Positions 1 through 8,082 of a stretch of 64,000 nt of DNA are shown here, one piece after another; position 1 is the stretch's first letter; each line of letters begins with the position of its first letter. A program made the translations under genes and the position numbers. Source of the DNA: XBB1006 sp051877515 (GTDB lineage: Bacteria; Bacillota; Clostridia; Lachnospirales; Lachnospiraceae); NCBI GenBank assembly GCA_051877515.1, contig JBJEIY010000017.1, positions 372,001-436,000 on the forward strand, given 5' to 3'. The notes under the pieces were generated by a model, which saw only the letters and a list, made by a program, of their open reading frames with translations, did no database searches and was not told the DNA's origin.

Positions 1-776
1 TAAACGAGGCACCGGGTGCCGGCGATATTTTTGTGGCCATGGATTCCGATAAAGAAGCTAGAAGTTTTGCAGAAACCTTTATCAGTGAGAACAAAGAGAA
101 ACTTGTGGAAGAGACAAAGACCAAGATGTCTCTGGATGATCTGTTCTCCCAGATCCAGGCAGGAAACCTGAAAGAATTAAACCTGATCGTGAAGGCAGAT
201 GTACAGGGTTCTGTGGAAGCTGTTAAACAGAGTCTTGTAAAGCTATCTAATGAAGAAGTGATCGTAAAAGTCATCCATAGTGGCGTAGGTGCCATCAACG
301 AGTCGGATGTTATTCTGGCATCTGCTTCTAATGCGATCATCATTGGATTTAATATTCGTCCGGATGCTATGGCAAAAGCAACTGCAGATCGGGAAGGTGT
401 AGATATCCGTCTTTATAAAGTCATTTACAATGCCATTGAGGATGTGGAAGCGGCAATGAAGGGAATGCTGGATCCGATTTTCGAGGAGCAGGTTATTGGT
501 CATGCTGAGATCCGCCAGATCTTCAAAGCTTCCGGTGTTGGAAATATTGCAGGATCCTATATAACGGACGGACGTTTCCAGAGAGGCTGTTCTGTAAGGA
601 TCACCCGTGACGGTGAACAGATCTTTGAAGGACCGTTGGCATCATTGAAACGGTTTAAGGACGACGTCAAAGAAGTGAAAGCAGGCTTTGAATGTGGTCT
701 GGTATTTGAAGGTTTCGGACAGATTCAGGAATTGGATATCGTAGAAGCGTATATAATGGTAGAAGTACCAAGATAA
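1..776 (+). CDS. infB: Translation initiation factor IF-2, C-terminal part (5' cut by window)
   Basis: IF-2 is the GTPase that places initiator tRNA on the 30S subunit and promotes subunit joining. Only about the last 258 codons are present. The frame is open from base 3, upstream of the internal Met at 33, so the gene runs in from outside the window and the GTP-binding domain is not visible. What remains is the end of domain II and the C-terminal domains III and IV: the NLIVKADVQGSVEA segment and the later GSYITDGRFQRG stretch are typical of IF-2. It is followed by rbfA, nrnA, truB and ribF, the classic infB operon order. Identification is near certain. Confidence 0.97.
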   Translation, partial: NEAPGAGDIFVAMDSDKEARSFAETFISENKEKLVEETKTKMSLDDLFSQIQAGNLKELNLIVKADVQGSVEAVKQSLVKLSNEEVIVKVIHSGVGAINESDVILASASNAIIIGFNIRPDAMAKATADREGVDIRLYKVIYNAIEDVEAAMKGMLDPIFEEQVIGHAEIRQIFKASGVGNIAGSYITDGRFQRGCSVRITRDGEQIFEGPLASLKRFKDDVKEVKAGFECGLVFEGFGQIQELDIVEAYIMVEVPR

Positions 777-792
777 ATAATCACTTTATGGG

Positions 793-820
793 AAGGAAAA
801 ACACGAAGTTGTTTTTCCTT
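793..820 (+). terminator. Hairpin between infB and rbfA
   Basis: AAGGAAAAAC (793-802) and GTTTTTCCTT (811-820) form a perfect 10-bp stem around an 8-nt loop, followed by only a short T-containing stretch. It may be a partial terminator or an RNA-processing site that tunes rbfA relative to infB. Function is inferred from structure only. Confidence 0.45.
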
Positions 821-847
821 TCTAACTATGAATGAAAAGGAAGAGAT

Positions 848-1225
848 ATGAGAAAAAACAGTATTAAAAATACCCGGATCAATGAAGAGGTTCTTCATGA
901 GTTATCAAACATTATCCGGGGAGAGATCAAGGATCCAAGGATCAACCCGTTTACCAGTGTGGTAGCGGTGGAAGTGGCTCCTGATCTGAAGACCTGCAAG
1001 GCATATATCAGTGTGCTTGGTGACGAGAAATCACAGGCAGACACATTGGCGGGATTAAAAAGTGCCCAGGGATTTATAAAAGTGAAATTAGCGAAACGTA
1101 TTAATTTAAGAAACACGCCGGATATTACGTTCATCATGGATCAGTCCATTGAATATGGCGTAAAAATGTCTCATAAGATTGATGAATTATCTGCAAGTAT
1201 AAAGGAAAGAGATGAAGAGGAATGA
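848..1225 (+). CDS. rbfA: 30S ribosome-binding factor A
   Basis: RbfA is a small KH-fold protein that binds the immature 30S subunit and helps 16S rRNA 5'-end maturation, especially in the cold. The 125-residue length is normal. Recognisable segments are the start RINEEVLHELSNIIRGEIKDPRI and the later PDITFIMDQSIEYG motif near the C-terminus. A ribosome-binding site (aaggaagag) precedes the ATG. The stop overlaps the start of the next gene (ATGA), which suggests translational coupling with nrnA. Confidence 0.96.
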   Translation: MRKNSIKNTRINEEVLHELSNIIRGEIKDPRINPFTSVVAVEVAPDLKTCKAYISVLGDEKSQADTLAGLKSAQGFIKVKLAKRINLRNTPDITFIMDQSIEYGVKMSHKIDELSASIKERDEEE

Positions 1226-2175
1226 AGTTAGATGAAATCCTAAAGGGCGCTCAAGTGATCGGAATTTCCGGTCATGTCAGACCGGATGGAGATTGTGTGG
1301 GTTCTACACTGGCACTCTATCAGTATATTCGTTTTCATTATCCGGAAAAAGAAGTGACTCTCTATCTGGAGGAAATACCGGATGCGTTACGTTGTTTGCC
1401 CTATACGGAAGAGATGGAACATGAACCGGAGGAAAACAAACACTTTGATCTGTATTTTGCCTTAGACTGTGGCGATCTGTCCAGACTTGGAAAATTTGCT
1501 GTCCACTGGGAACATGCGGATCATACGGTGTGCATTGATCATCATAAATCCAATCTTTCTTTTGGAGAAGAGAATCTGATTGATGCGAATGCCAGTTCCA
1601 CTTGTGAATTAGTGTTTCAGTGTATGGATCCAAAAGGGATGAACCGCGAGATTGCAATGTGCCTTTATCTTGGCATCGTACATGATACCGGTGTGTTCCA
1701 GTATTCCTGTACCTCGAAAAAGACTATGGAGATTGCCGGAACACTCATGGAATATGGTTTTGATACCAGCCAGTTGATCGATAAAACCTATTATGAGAAG
1801 ACAATTGGGCAAAACCGGATTCAGGCAAAAGCAGTTTTGTATTCTGAATTATACTGTGAGGGTCAGGTGATCTGTTCCTGTATCAATACACAGGATCTGC
1901 AGGAGTTTCATGTGGGAACGAAAGATCTGGATGGAATCGTGAATCAGTTAAGGATTACCAAAGGTGTGGAGGTCGCTGTTTTTCTGTATGAAACCGGCGA
2001 GAAAGAATATAAGGTCAGCCTGCGAAGTAAAAAGTTGGTAGATGTTTCGGAAATCGCTGTACTGTTTGGCGGAGGAGGACATGTCCGTGCTGCCGGAGTG
2101 ACAATGACAGGTACGAAGGAAGAGATTCTTACCAAACTGATTCCACTGATTTCGGAACGTCTTGTGGCAAAGTAG
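1222..2175 (+). CDS. nrnA: DHH/DHHA1 phosphoesterase, NrnA-type nanoRNase / pAp phosphatase
   Basis: NrnA-type enzymes degrade 2-5 nt RNA fragments and dephosphorylate 3'-phosphoadenosine 5'-phosphate in the cytoplasm. The N-terminal DHH domain shows H18 and the RPDGD motif (D22, D24), and the DHH triad is at residues 106-108. The C-terminal DHHA1 domain carries GGGGHVRAAG with H287. Length is 317 aa, normal for the family. The start overlaps the rbfA stop by 4 nt and the gene sits between rbfA and truB, the usual place in Firmicutes. Confidence 0.92.
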   Translation: MKLDEILKGAQVIGISGHVRPDGDCVGSTLALYQYIRFHYPEKEVTLYLEEIPDALRCLPYTEEMEHEPEENKHFDLYFALDCGDLSRLGKFAVHWEHADHTVCIDHHKSNLSFGEENLIDANASSTCELVFQCMDPKGMNREIAMCLYLGIVHDTGVFQYSCTSKKTMEIAGTLMEYGFDTSQLIDKTYYEKTIGQNRIQAKAVLYSELYCEGQVICSCINTQDLQEFHVGTKDLDGIVNQLRITKGVEVAVFLYETGEKEYKVSLRSKKLVDVSEIAVLFGGGGHVRAAGVTMTGTKEEILTKLIPLISERLVAK

Positions 2176-2184
2176 GAATGAAAA

Positions 2185-3090
2185 ATGATGAATGGGATTA
2201 TTGTGATCGATAAAGAGCCTGGCTTCACATCTTTTGATGTGGTGGCAAAGATGCGAGGGATCTGTAAACAGAAAAAAATAGGACATACCGGAACACTGGA
2301 TCCGGATGCCACCGGTGTGTTGCCGATATGTCTTGGTAAAGCCACCCGGGTGAGTGGGATTTTGACAGATTCTGACAAAGAGTATATTGCCACGATGCAG
2401 TTGGGGGTTGTAACCGATACTCAGGACAGCAGCGGTAATGTGTTAAGCACCCAAACAGTTGCATGTAGTGAAGAAGAGGTAAGAAAGGCGATCTTTTCTT
2501 TTCAGGGGCAGATCGAACAGATTCCGCCTATGTATTCAGCATTGAAAGTCAATGGCAAAAAGCTATGCGATCTTGCTCGGGAAGGGATTGAAGTAGAGCG
2601 AAAAAGCCGTCCTGTGACGATATACGGGATAGAGATCCTGAAGATGGATCTGCCGAATGTTTCTCTGAAAGTTCAGTGTTCCAAGGGAACCTATATCCGT
2701 ACCCTGTGTCATGATATTGGGCAGAAACTGGGTTGTGGAGCCTGTATGACTAACCTGCGCAGAACCAAAGCAGCAGGTTATCGGCTTGAGGATGCTCATT
2801 CCTTGAAGGAAGTCCAGGCGGCATCGCTGGAGGGACGACTGGAAGAGTATATCCATCCGATAGACAGCGTTTTTCAAGAAGAGGAAAAGATTTTTGTGAG
2901 GCAGGAATATGCGATGCTTGCCAGAAACGGAAATCCCCTGGCGGTAGATCAGGTTCGTCTGCAGGGACGGACCATCTGCGATGATCAGATTGTCAGAGTA
3001 TACTTAGAAGATGCCCAATTTGTGGGGCTGTATCAATTTCGACAGGAGCAGCAGAAGTTTAGACCATATAAAATGTTCCTGGAGGAGTAG
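2185..3090 (+). CDS. truB: tRNA pseudouridine(55) synthase
   Basis: TruB isomerises U55 in the T-loop of tRNAs to pseudouridine. The catalytic aspartate is D39 in the GHTGTLDPDATG motif, and a second conserved stretch KCSKGTYIRTL-like (VQCSKGTYIRTLCHDIG) lies near residue 165-180. The C-terminal 80 residues fit the PUA-like RNA-binding extension. Two adjacent ATG codons (2185 and 2188) could serve as start; the first is used here. It lies 2 bp before ribF in the infB operon. Confidence 0.96.
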   Translation: MMNGIIVIDKEPGFTSFDVVAKMRGICKQKKIGHTGTLDPDATGVLPICLGKATRVSGILTDSDKEYIATMQLGVVTDTQDSSGNVLSTQTVACSEEEVRKAIFSFQGQIEQIPPMYSALKVNGKKLCDLAREGIEVERKSRPVTIYGIEILKMDLPNVSLKVQCSKGTYIRTLCHDIGQKLGCGACMTNLRRTKAAGYRLEDAHSLKEVQAASLEGRLEEYIHPIDSVFQEEEKIFVRQEYAMLARNGNPLAVDQVRLQGRTICDDQIVRVYLEDAQFVGLYQFRQEQQKFRPYKMFLEE

Positions 3091-3092
3091 CC

Positions 3093-4034
3093 ATGAAATA
3101 CTTTAGAAATACCACAGATGTGTATATAGAAGAAGATACCGTGATCACCCTTGGAAAGTTTGACGGACTTCACAGCGGGCACCGGTATCTTTTGGAACAT
3201 CTGCAGGCAACGAAACAGAGAGAACAGTTAAAAAGTGTGATCTTTACGTTTACCAGACCACCGAGAGAAAAGATTGAACAGGAAACACAACGGGTTTTAT
3301 CTACTATAGAGGAAAAAGAATATATCTTTGAACAAAAGCAGATCGATTATCTCATCGAATATCCCTTTACGCAGGAAGTCATGTGTATGCCTGCAGAGGA
3401 GTTTGTGGACATGCTGGTGAGAAAGCTTCATGTAAAAGCTGTGATTGTGGGAACGGATTTCCGGTTTGGGTATCAGCGGACGGGAGATCCGGAACTTTTG
3501 AAAAAACTTGGTTCGTTATACGGATTCAAGGTGACTGTTGTTAAGAAAAAACAATATCATGGGGAAGATATCAGCAGTACTATGATCCGGGATATGATTC
3601 AGGCGGGAGAGATCCGCACCGCGAATGAACTTCTGGGTTATGATTATTTCTTTCAGGGCCGGATCGGACATGGAAACAAGATTGGCCGAACCATTGGGAT
3701 TCCCACTATAAATTTGCTGCCGGCATCAGAGAAGATCGTTCCGCCTTTTGGTGTGTATGCATCTCTGGTGGAGATTGGGCAAGCCTGGTATGGGGGAATT
3801 ACCAACATCGGGATCAAACCTACCGTAGGAGACCATAATCCCATCGGCGTGGAAACCCATGTCTTTGATTTTACACAGGATATTTATGGCCAAACGGTAC
3901 GGATCCATTTGAAAGAGTTTCTTCGACCTGAGAAAAAGTTTGCTTCCGTAGAAGAAATGAAGTTACAGATCAGCAAAGATATGGAAAATGTTGCGGAAAT
4001 GTTACAAACTATTGACAAAAACATTTCTGAGTGA
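3093..4034 (+). CDS. ribF: Bifunctional riboflavin kinase / FAD synthetase
   Basis: RibF converts riboflavin to FMN (C-terminal flavokinase) and FMN to FAD (N-terminal adenylyltransferase). The N-terminal nucleotidyltransferase signature GKFDGLHSGH lies near residues 22-31, and ISSTMIRDMI is the second conserved block. The flavokinase half begins at about residue 180 with GNKIGRTIGIPTINL and continues with GGITNIGIKPTVG. At 313 aa it is full length. Its 3' end contains a strong promoter for the following wall hydrolase. Confidence 0.96.
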   Translation: MKYFRNTTDVYIEEDTVITLGKFDGLHSGHRYLLEHLQATKQREQLKSVIFTFTRPPREKIEQETQRVLSTIEEKEYIFEQKQIDYLIEYPFTQEVMCMPAEEFVDMLVRKLHVKAVIVGTDFRFGYQRTGDPELLKKLGSLYGFKVTVVKKKQYHGEDISSTMIRDMIQAGEIRTANELLGYDYFFQGRIGHGNKIGRTIGIPTINLLPASEKIVPPFGVYASLVEIGQAWYGGITNIGIKPTVGDHNPIGVETHVFDFTQDIYGQTVRIHLKEFLRPEKKFASVEEMKLQISKDMENVAEMLQTIDKNISE

Positions 4035-4040
4035 TATGCT
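4012..4040 (+). promoter_or_regulatory. Sigma-A-type promoter for the NlpC/P60 gene
   Basis: TTGACA (4012-4017), a 17-bp spacer and TATGCT (4035-4040) with an upstream TG extended -10 element. It is embedded in the last codons of ribF, 33 bp before the wall hydrolase ATG, so that gene can be transcribed independently of the infB operon. Confidence 0.8.
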
Positions 4041-4072
4041 ATGTAAAACGACCTTAATAAGGAGTTATTTTT

Positions 4073-5185
4073 ATGAAACGTTTTACATTGAAATCAATCG
4101 CCACGGCAATGCTGGCTGCCACACTTTGTGTAAGTGGGCTTCCTGTTTACGATTACGCTATAGCGGAAGATGTAGAAGGAGTTACGGCCGGTATATCTGC
4201 TGTGTTATCTTTAAATCTTGACCACGAGGTTGCCTCTGTGGTTGCCAACGAAGTGGAGATTTCCACAGCTTCAGCAAACGAAGATGATCTGATTGAGGAA
4301 ATCAATCCTGCAGTTCTGGGTAAAGATGAAGACGGCAATGTTACGGTATGCGGTTATACCAATCTGGGAATTGCTGTAGTAGAGGGAAATCTGAATGTCA
4401 GAAAGTCCCCAAGTCTGGACGGAAAGATCGTGGGAAAGATGACCGATCATGCCGGATGCGAGATCCTGGAAGAGAAAGAGGATTGGGTAAAGATCAAGTC
4501 CGGCAAGGTGAAAGGCTGGGTCAGCAAAGAGTATCTTCTGACCGGAGAGGAAGCTCTGGCGAAGGTCAATGATGCAATTAATCATATTGCCAAGATTTCT
4601 GCCGATAATCTGCGTGTCCGTGCTAAGGCATCTACAGATTCCAAAGTGATCACCAGAGTTTCCAAAGGTGAGAAACTGGAGATCCGGAAAGTAGAAGATG
4701 ACTGGATCAAGGTGGATATTAATGGAGATACCGGTTATATCAGTGCAGAATATGCCACAGAGCAGTATTGTCTGGATGAGGCAATGACGTTAACAGAACT
4801 TTCTGCAGGCAAGGGTGTTTCTGATGTTCGGGTTGCTCTTGTGCAGGAAGCTTTGAAATATGTAGGCGGAAGATATGTATGGGGTGGAACGAATCTTTCC
4901 ACAGGCGTGGATTGTTCCGGATTTACCATGTGCATCTTTGCTAAGTTTGGATACAGCCTTCCTCATTATTCCGGTGCACAGGCCGGATACGGAACCAGTA
5001 TCAGTGCTTCTGAGGCAAAACCGGGAGACCTGTTCTTCTATGGTTCAGGCAGATCCATCGGACATGTTGCCATTTATATCGGTAATGGACAGATCGTGCA
5101 TGCGGCGTCCAGCAGAACCGGTATTGTGATTGGTAATGCATATTATCGTACACCGGTGAAAGTGGTAAGAATCATCAATGATTAA
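4073..5185 (+). CDS. Secreted NlpC/P60 (C40) peptidoglycan hydrolase with two SH3b domains
   Basis: This is a probable cell-wall endopeptidase cutting peptidoglycan stem peptides outside the cell. The N-terminus is a Sec signal peptide (residues 1 to about 31, likely cut after AIA). Two bacterial SH3 domains follow: one at about 95-160 with LNVRKSPSLDGKIVGK, the other at about 170-230 with LRVRAKASTDSKVI. The C-terminal NlpC/P60 domain has catalytic C281 in VDCSGF and H331 in GHVAIYIGNG. The AAGGAG ribosome-binding site sits 8 nt before the ATG. It has its own promoter and a strong terminator, so it is likely monocistronic. Confidence 0.93.
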   Translation: MKRFTLKSIATAMLAATLCVSGLPVYDYAIAEDVEGVTAGISAVLSLNLDHEVASVVANEVEISTASANEDDLIEEINPAVLGKDEDGNVTVCGYTNLGIAVVEGNLNVRKSPSLDGKIVGKMTDHAGCEILEEKEDWVKIKSGKVKGWVSKEYLLTGEEALAKVNDAINHIAKISADNLRVRAKASTDSKVITRVSKGEKLEIRKVEDDWIKVDINGDTGYISAEYATEQYCLDEAMTLTELSAGKGVSDVRVALVQEALKYVGGRYVWGGTNLSTGVDCSGFTMCIFAKFGYSLPHYSGAQAGYGTSISASEAKPGDLFFYGSGRSIGHVAIYIGNGQIVHAASSRTGIVIGNAYYRTPVKVVRIIND

Positions 5186-5194
5186 GATTTTGTT

Positions 5195-5221
5195 GGGGCA
5201 TCTTAAGATGCCCCTTTTTAT
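5195..5221 (+). terminator. Intrinsic terminator after the NlpC/P60 gene
   Basis: A perfect 20-nt inverted repeat, GGGGCATCTT/AAGATGCCCC (5195-5214), is followed directly by a T-rich tract. It separates the wall hydrolase from rpsO. Confidence 0.92.
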
Positions 5222-5272
5222 CTTGGTTTATCCGTTTTATCCTATATCTGTAAAAATCACAATTTTATAACT

Positions 5273-5300
5273 TTACAATTATGTAGTAGTTTGGTATAAT
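5273..5300 (+). promoter_or_regulatory. Promoter of rpsO
   Basis: TTACAA (5273-5278), 16-bp spacer, TATAAT (5295-5300) with an extended TGG immediately upstream of the -10. Transcription would begin about 5307, so the transcript carries a leader of roughly 90 nt before rpsO. Confidence 0.8.
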
Positions 5301-5310
5301 ATACACGTTT

Positions 5311-5372
5311 GGTGAGCCCATGCTCGGTTTCCGGAAGACTCCGACCTCAGACTGAGCATCCACTGAATGGGC
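5311..5372 (+). promoter_or_regulatory. Structured rpsO leader, candidate S15 autoregulatory RNA
   Basis: The leader has nested complementary blocks: GCCCAT (5316-5321) with ATGGGC (5367-5372), TGCTCGGT (5321-5328) with ACTGAGCA (5351-5358), and CGGA (5332-5335) with TCCG (5340-5343). An alternative GGT/ACC pairing (5326-5328 with 5344-5346) competes with the middle helix. S15 is known to repress its own mRNA by binding a multi-helix junction that mimics its 16S rRNA site. The link to S15 here is inferred from position and fold. Confidence 0.6.
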
Positions 5373-5399
5373 GATTATAATCATTTAGGAGGAAAGAAC

Positions 5400-5666
5400 A
5401 TGATTTCTAAGGAAAAGAAAACAGCAATTATCAATGAGTATGCAAGAACACCTGGCGATACAGGATCACCAGAGGTTCAGATCGCAATCCTGACCGGAAG
5501 AATCCAGGAGCTTACAGAGCATTTAAAAGAGAACCCGAAGGATCATCATTCCAGAAGAGGTCTTTTAAAGATGGTAGGTCAGAGACGTAGATTATTAGCA
5601 TACTTAAAGGATAAAGATATCGAAAGATATCGTGACCTGATTTCACGTTTAGGTATCAGAAAATAA
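5400..5666 (+). CDS. rpsO: 30S ribosomal protein S15
   Basis: S15 binds the central domain of 16S rRNA early in 30S assembly. The 88-residue product starts MISKEKK and contains the signature GSPEVQIAILTGRIQEL and LKDHHSRRGLLKMVG-type (PKDHHSRRGL) segments. The ATG at 5400 follows an AGGAGG ribosome-binding site; an upstream in-frame codon at 5367 would add 11 residues made from leader RNA and is rejected. It lies directly upstream of pnp, as in many bacteria. Confidence 0.97.
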   Translation: MISKEKKTAIINEYARTPGDTGSPEVQIAILTGRIQELTEHLKENPKDHHSRRGLLKMVGQRRRLLAYLKDKDIERYRDLISRLGIRK

Positions 5667-5685
5667 TCTTTTCATAAGATTTACA

Positions 5686-5713
5686 AATAGGGCGGAAACC
5701 TTTCCGCCCTATT
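5686..5713 (+). terminator. Hairpin after rpsO
   Basis: AATAGGGCGGAAA (5686-5698) pairs with TTTCCGCCCTATT (5701-5713) in a 13-bp stem with a 2-nt gap as loop apex. There is no T-tract after it, so it is more likely a 3'-end stabiliser or weak attenuator between rpsO and pnp than a strong terminator. Confidence 0.55.
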
Positions 5714-5759
5714 GCTATATGAGAAATATAGCGGAAACAAAAGAACAAAACAACAAAGG

Positions 5760-5833
5760 CAGGAGATGATTTTCCGAAGCCACTGATAAGGGCAGACCGG
5801 TGTTTGTTTTTATCAGTAGTTTCGGATCTCCTG
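5760..5833 (+). promoter_or_regulatory. Long stem-loop in the pnp leader
   Basis: Three stacked complementary segments pair across the 74-nt leader: CAGGAGA (5760-5766) with TCTCCTG (5827-5833), CCGAA (5774-5778) with TTCGG (5821-5825), and ACTGATAA (5782-5789) with TTATCAGT (5810-5817). The structure ends 22 nt before pnp. In Escherichia coli, PNPase autoregulates through an RNase III-cleaved leader hairpin; an analogous role here is inferred from position and shape, not sequence homology. Confidence 0.6.
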
Positions 5834-5855
5834 ACTGAAAAAAGAAGGAGGACCT

Positions 5856-7958
5856 ATGTACAAGAGTTTTTCAATGGAAATCGGCGGCAGAACCTTACGT
5901 GTTGATGTTGGCCGTGTGGCTGCCCAGGCAAACGGAGCAGCATTGATGTTTTATGGCGATACCTGTGTATTATCCACAGCAACCGCATCCGAGAAGCCCA
6001 GAGATGGGATTGATTTCTTCCCTTTGAGCGTGGAGTTTGAAGAGAAAATGTATTCCGTGGGCAAAATCCCCGGAGGATTTAACAAAAGAGAGGGAAAGGC
6101 ATCTGAGAACAGTGTGTTGACGGCCCGTGTAATTGACCGTCCAATGCGTCCGCTTTTTCCGAAGGATTATCGTAATGATGTAACTTTAAACAATATGGTT
6201 ATGAGTGTGGATCCTGAGTGCAGACCGGAACTGGTTGCGATGCTTGGTTCCTCTATTTCAACCTGTATTTCAGACATCCCGTTCTGCGGACCCTGTGCTA
6301 TGACACAGTTAGGTCTGGTGGACGGCGAGTTTATTGTAAACCCAAGTCAGGAACAGTGGGATAACGGAGACTTGCAGTTAACCGTAGCTTCCACTTCTGA
6401 AAAGGTGATCATGATCGAAGCCGGAGCAAATGAAGTACCGGAAGATAAGATGATCGAGGCGATTTATAAGTGCCATGACATCAACCAGGAAATCATTGCT
6501 TTTATCAATCGGATCGTAGAAGAAGTTGGCAAACCAAAGCATGAATATGTAAGCTGTGCGATTCCGGAAGAGATGTTTGAAGCCATGAAGAAGATCACAA
6601 CTCCGGAAGAAATGGAAGTAGCTGTCTTCACAGACGAAAAACAGGTTCGTGAAGAGAACATCCGTCAGATTCAGGAGAAAATGGAAGAAGCATTTGCGGA
6701 GAATGAGGAATGGCTGGCATTGGTACCGGAAGCGCTGTATCAGTATCAGAAGAAGACAGTCCGCAAGATGATCTTAAAAGATCATAAACGTCCGGATGGA
6801 CGTCAGATCGATCAGATCCGTCCACTGGCCGGAGAAATTGATATCATCCCACGTGTTCATGGTTCTGCCATGTTTACCCGTGGACAGACCCAGATCTGTA
6901 CCGTTACCACATTAGGACCTTTATCTGAGGCACAGAAGTTAGATGGTCTGGATGAGAATGTAACCAGTAAGCGTTATATGCATCATTATAATTTCCCGTC
7001 TTATTCTGTTGGTGAAACAAAACCAAGTCGCGGACCGGGAAGACGTGAGATCGGACACGGTGCTTTGGCAGAGAAAGCTTTAGTGCCGGTGCTGCCTAAT
7101 GAGGAAGAATTCCCCTATGCAATCCGTACCGTATCTGAGACCTTTGAATCCAATGGTTCTACTTCTCAGGCATCCATCTGTGCATCTACCATGTCCTTAA
7201 TGGCTGCCGGAGTTCCAATCAAGAAGCAGGTTGCAGGTATTTCCTGTGGTCTGGTTACCGGTGAAACAGATGATGACTATATTGTTTTAACCGATATCCA
7301 GGGATTGGAAGATTTCTTTGGAGACATGGACTTTAAGGTTGCGGGTACCCATGACGGAATCACAGCAATCCAGATGGATATTAAGATCCATGGACTGACC
7401 AGACCAATCGTAGAAGAAGCCATTGCCAGAACCAAACAGGCAAGAGAATATATTATTAACGAAGTGCTGACGAAAGCCATTGCCGAACCACGTCCGGAAG
7501 TTGGAGAATATGCTCCGAAGATCCGTCAGATGACCATTGATCCGGCAAAGATCGGTGATGTGGTTGGTCAGAGAGGAAAGACTATCAATACCATTATTGA
7601 GCTTACCGGTGTTAAGATCGATATTACCGATGATGGTTTTGTGTCTATCTGCGGAACGGATGCAGATAAGATGGAAGAAGCAATGCATATGATCAAAGTC
7701 ATTACAACAGACTTTGAAGAAGGCATGGTATTTATCGGAAAAGTAATCAGCATCAAAGAGTTTGGTGCTTTCATTGAGTTTGCTCCGGGTAAAGAAGGTA
7801 TGGTACACATTTCCAAGGTTTGTAAAGAACGTATCCAGCATGTGGAAGATGTGCTGACTCTTGGGGATAAAGTTACCTGTGTATGCTTAGGAAAGGATAA
7901 GATGGGAAGGATCAGCTTCTCCATCAAAGACGTTCCGGCAGATGCAAAGCCAATATAA
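5856..7958 (+). CDS. pnp: Polyribonucleotide nucleotidyltransferase (PNPase)
   Basis: PNPase is a phosphate-dependent 3'-5' exoribonuclease, a core RNA turnover enzyme. The 700-residue product has the standard layout: two RNase PH domains (about 1-225 and 305-535) separated by an all-helical linker, a KH domain with GQRGKT at about residue 570, and a C-terminal S1 domain starting near residue 620. The FTRGQTQ motif and GPGRREIGHGALAEKAL mark the active second PH domain. AAGGAGG precedes the ATG. It follows rpsO and a long leader hairpin. Confidence 0.98.
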   Translation: MYKSFSMEIGGRTLRVDVGRVAAQANGAALMFYGDTCVLSTATASEKPRDGIDFFPLSVEFEEKMYSVGKIPGGFNKREGKASENSVLTARVIDRPMRPLFPKDYRNDVTLNNMVMSVDPECRPELVAMLGSSISTCISDIPFCGPCAMTQLGLVDGEFIVNPSQEQWDNGDLQLTVASTSEKVIMIEAGANEVPEDKMIEAIYKCHDINQEIIAFINRIVEEVGKPKHEYVSCAIPEEMFEAMKKITTPEEMEVAVFTDEKQVREENIRQIQEKMEEAFAENEEWLALVPEALYQYQKKTVRKMILKDHKRPDGRQIDQIRPLAGEIDIIPRVHGSAMFTRGQTQICTVTTLGPLSEAQKLDGLDENVTSKRYMHHYNFPSYSVGETKPSRGPGRREIGHGALAEKALVPVLPNEEEFPYAIRTVSETFESNGSTSQASICASTMSLMAAGVPIKKQVAGISCGLVTGETDDDYIVLTDIQGLEDFFGDMDFKVAGTHDGITAIQMDIKIHGLTRPIVEEAIARTKQAREYIINEVLTKAIAEPRPEVGEYAPKIRQMTIDPAKIGDVVGQRGKTINTIIELTGVKIDITDDGFVSICGTDADKMEEAMHMIKVITTDFEEGMVFIGKVISIKEFGAFIEFAPGKEGMVHISKVCKERIQHVEDVLTLGDKVTCVCLGKDKMGRISFSIKDVPADAKPI

Positions 7959-7979
7959 GGAATCGTTAACAGAGTTTTT

Positions 7980-8024
7980 AAGCTGTCGCTTGTGCGGATG
8001 AGAACCGTAAGGCGGCAGCTTTTC
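7980..8024 (+). terminator. Intrinsic terminator after pnp
   Basis: AAGCTGTCGCTT at 7980 pairs with AAGGCGGCAGCTT ending near 8021 (one wobble, one bulge), followed by TTTTCTC. It ends the rpsO-pnp unit. Confidence 0.7.
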
Positions 8025-8082
8025 TCACATATTGGTTTCTTTTTTCATATCTTAATAAATAACAGGTAATGGAAGAAGGAAT

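Noticed and set aside
5367..5399. Extended start for rpsO
   Set aside because: It would translate part of the structured leader; S15 proteins start at the Met of 5400.
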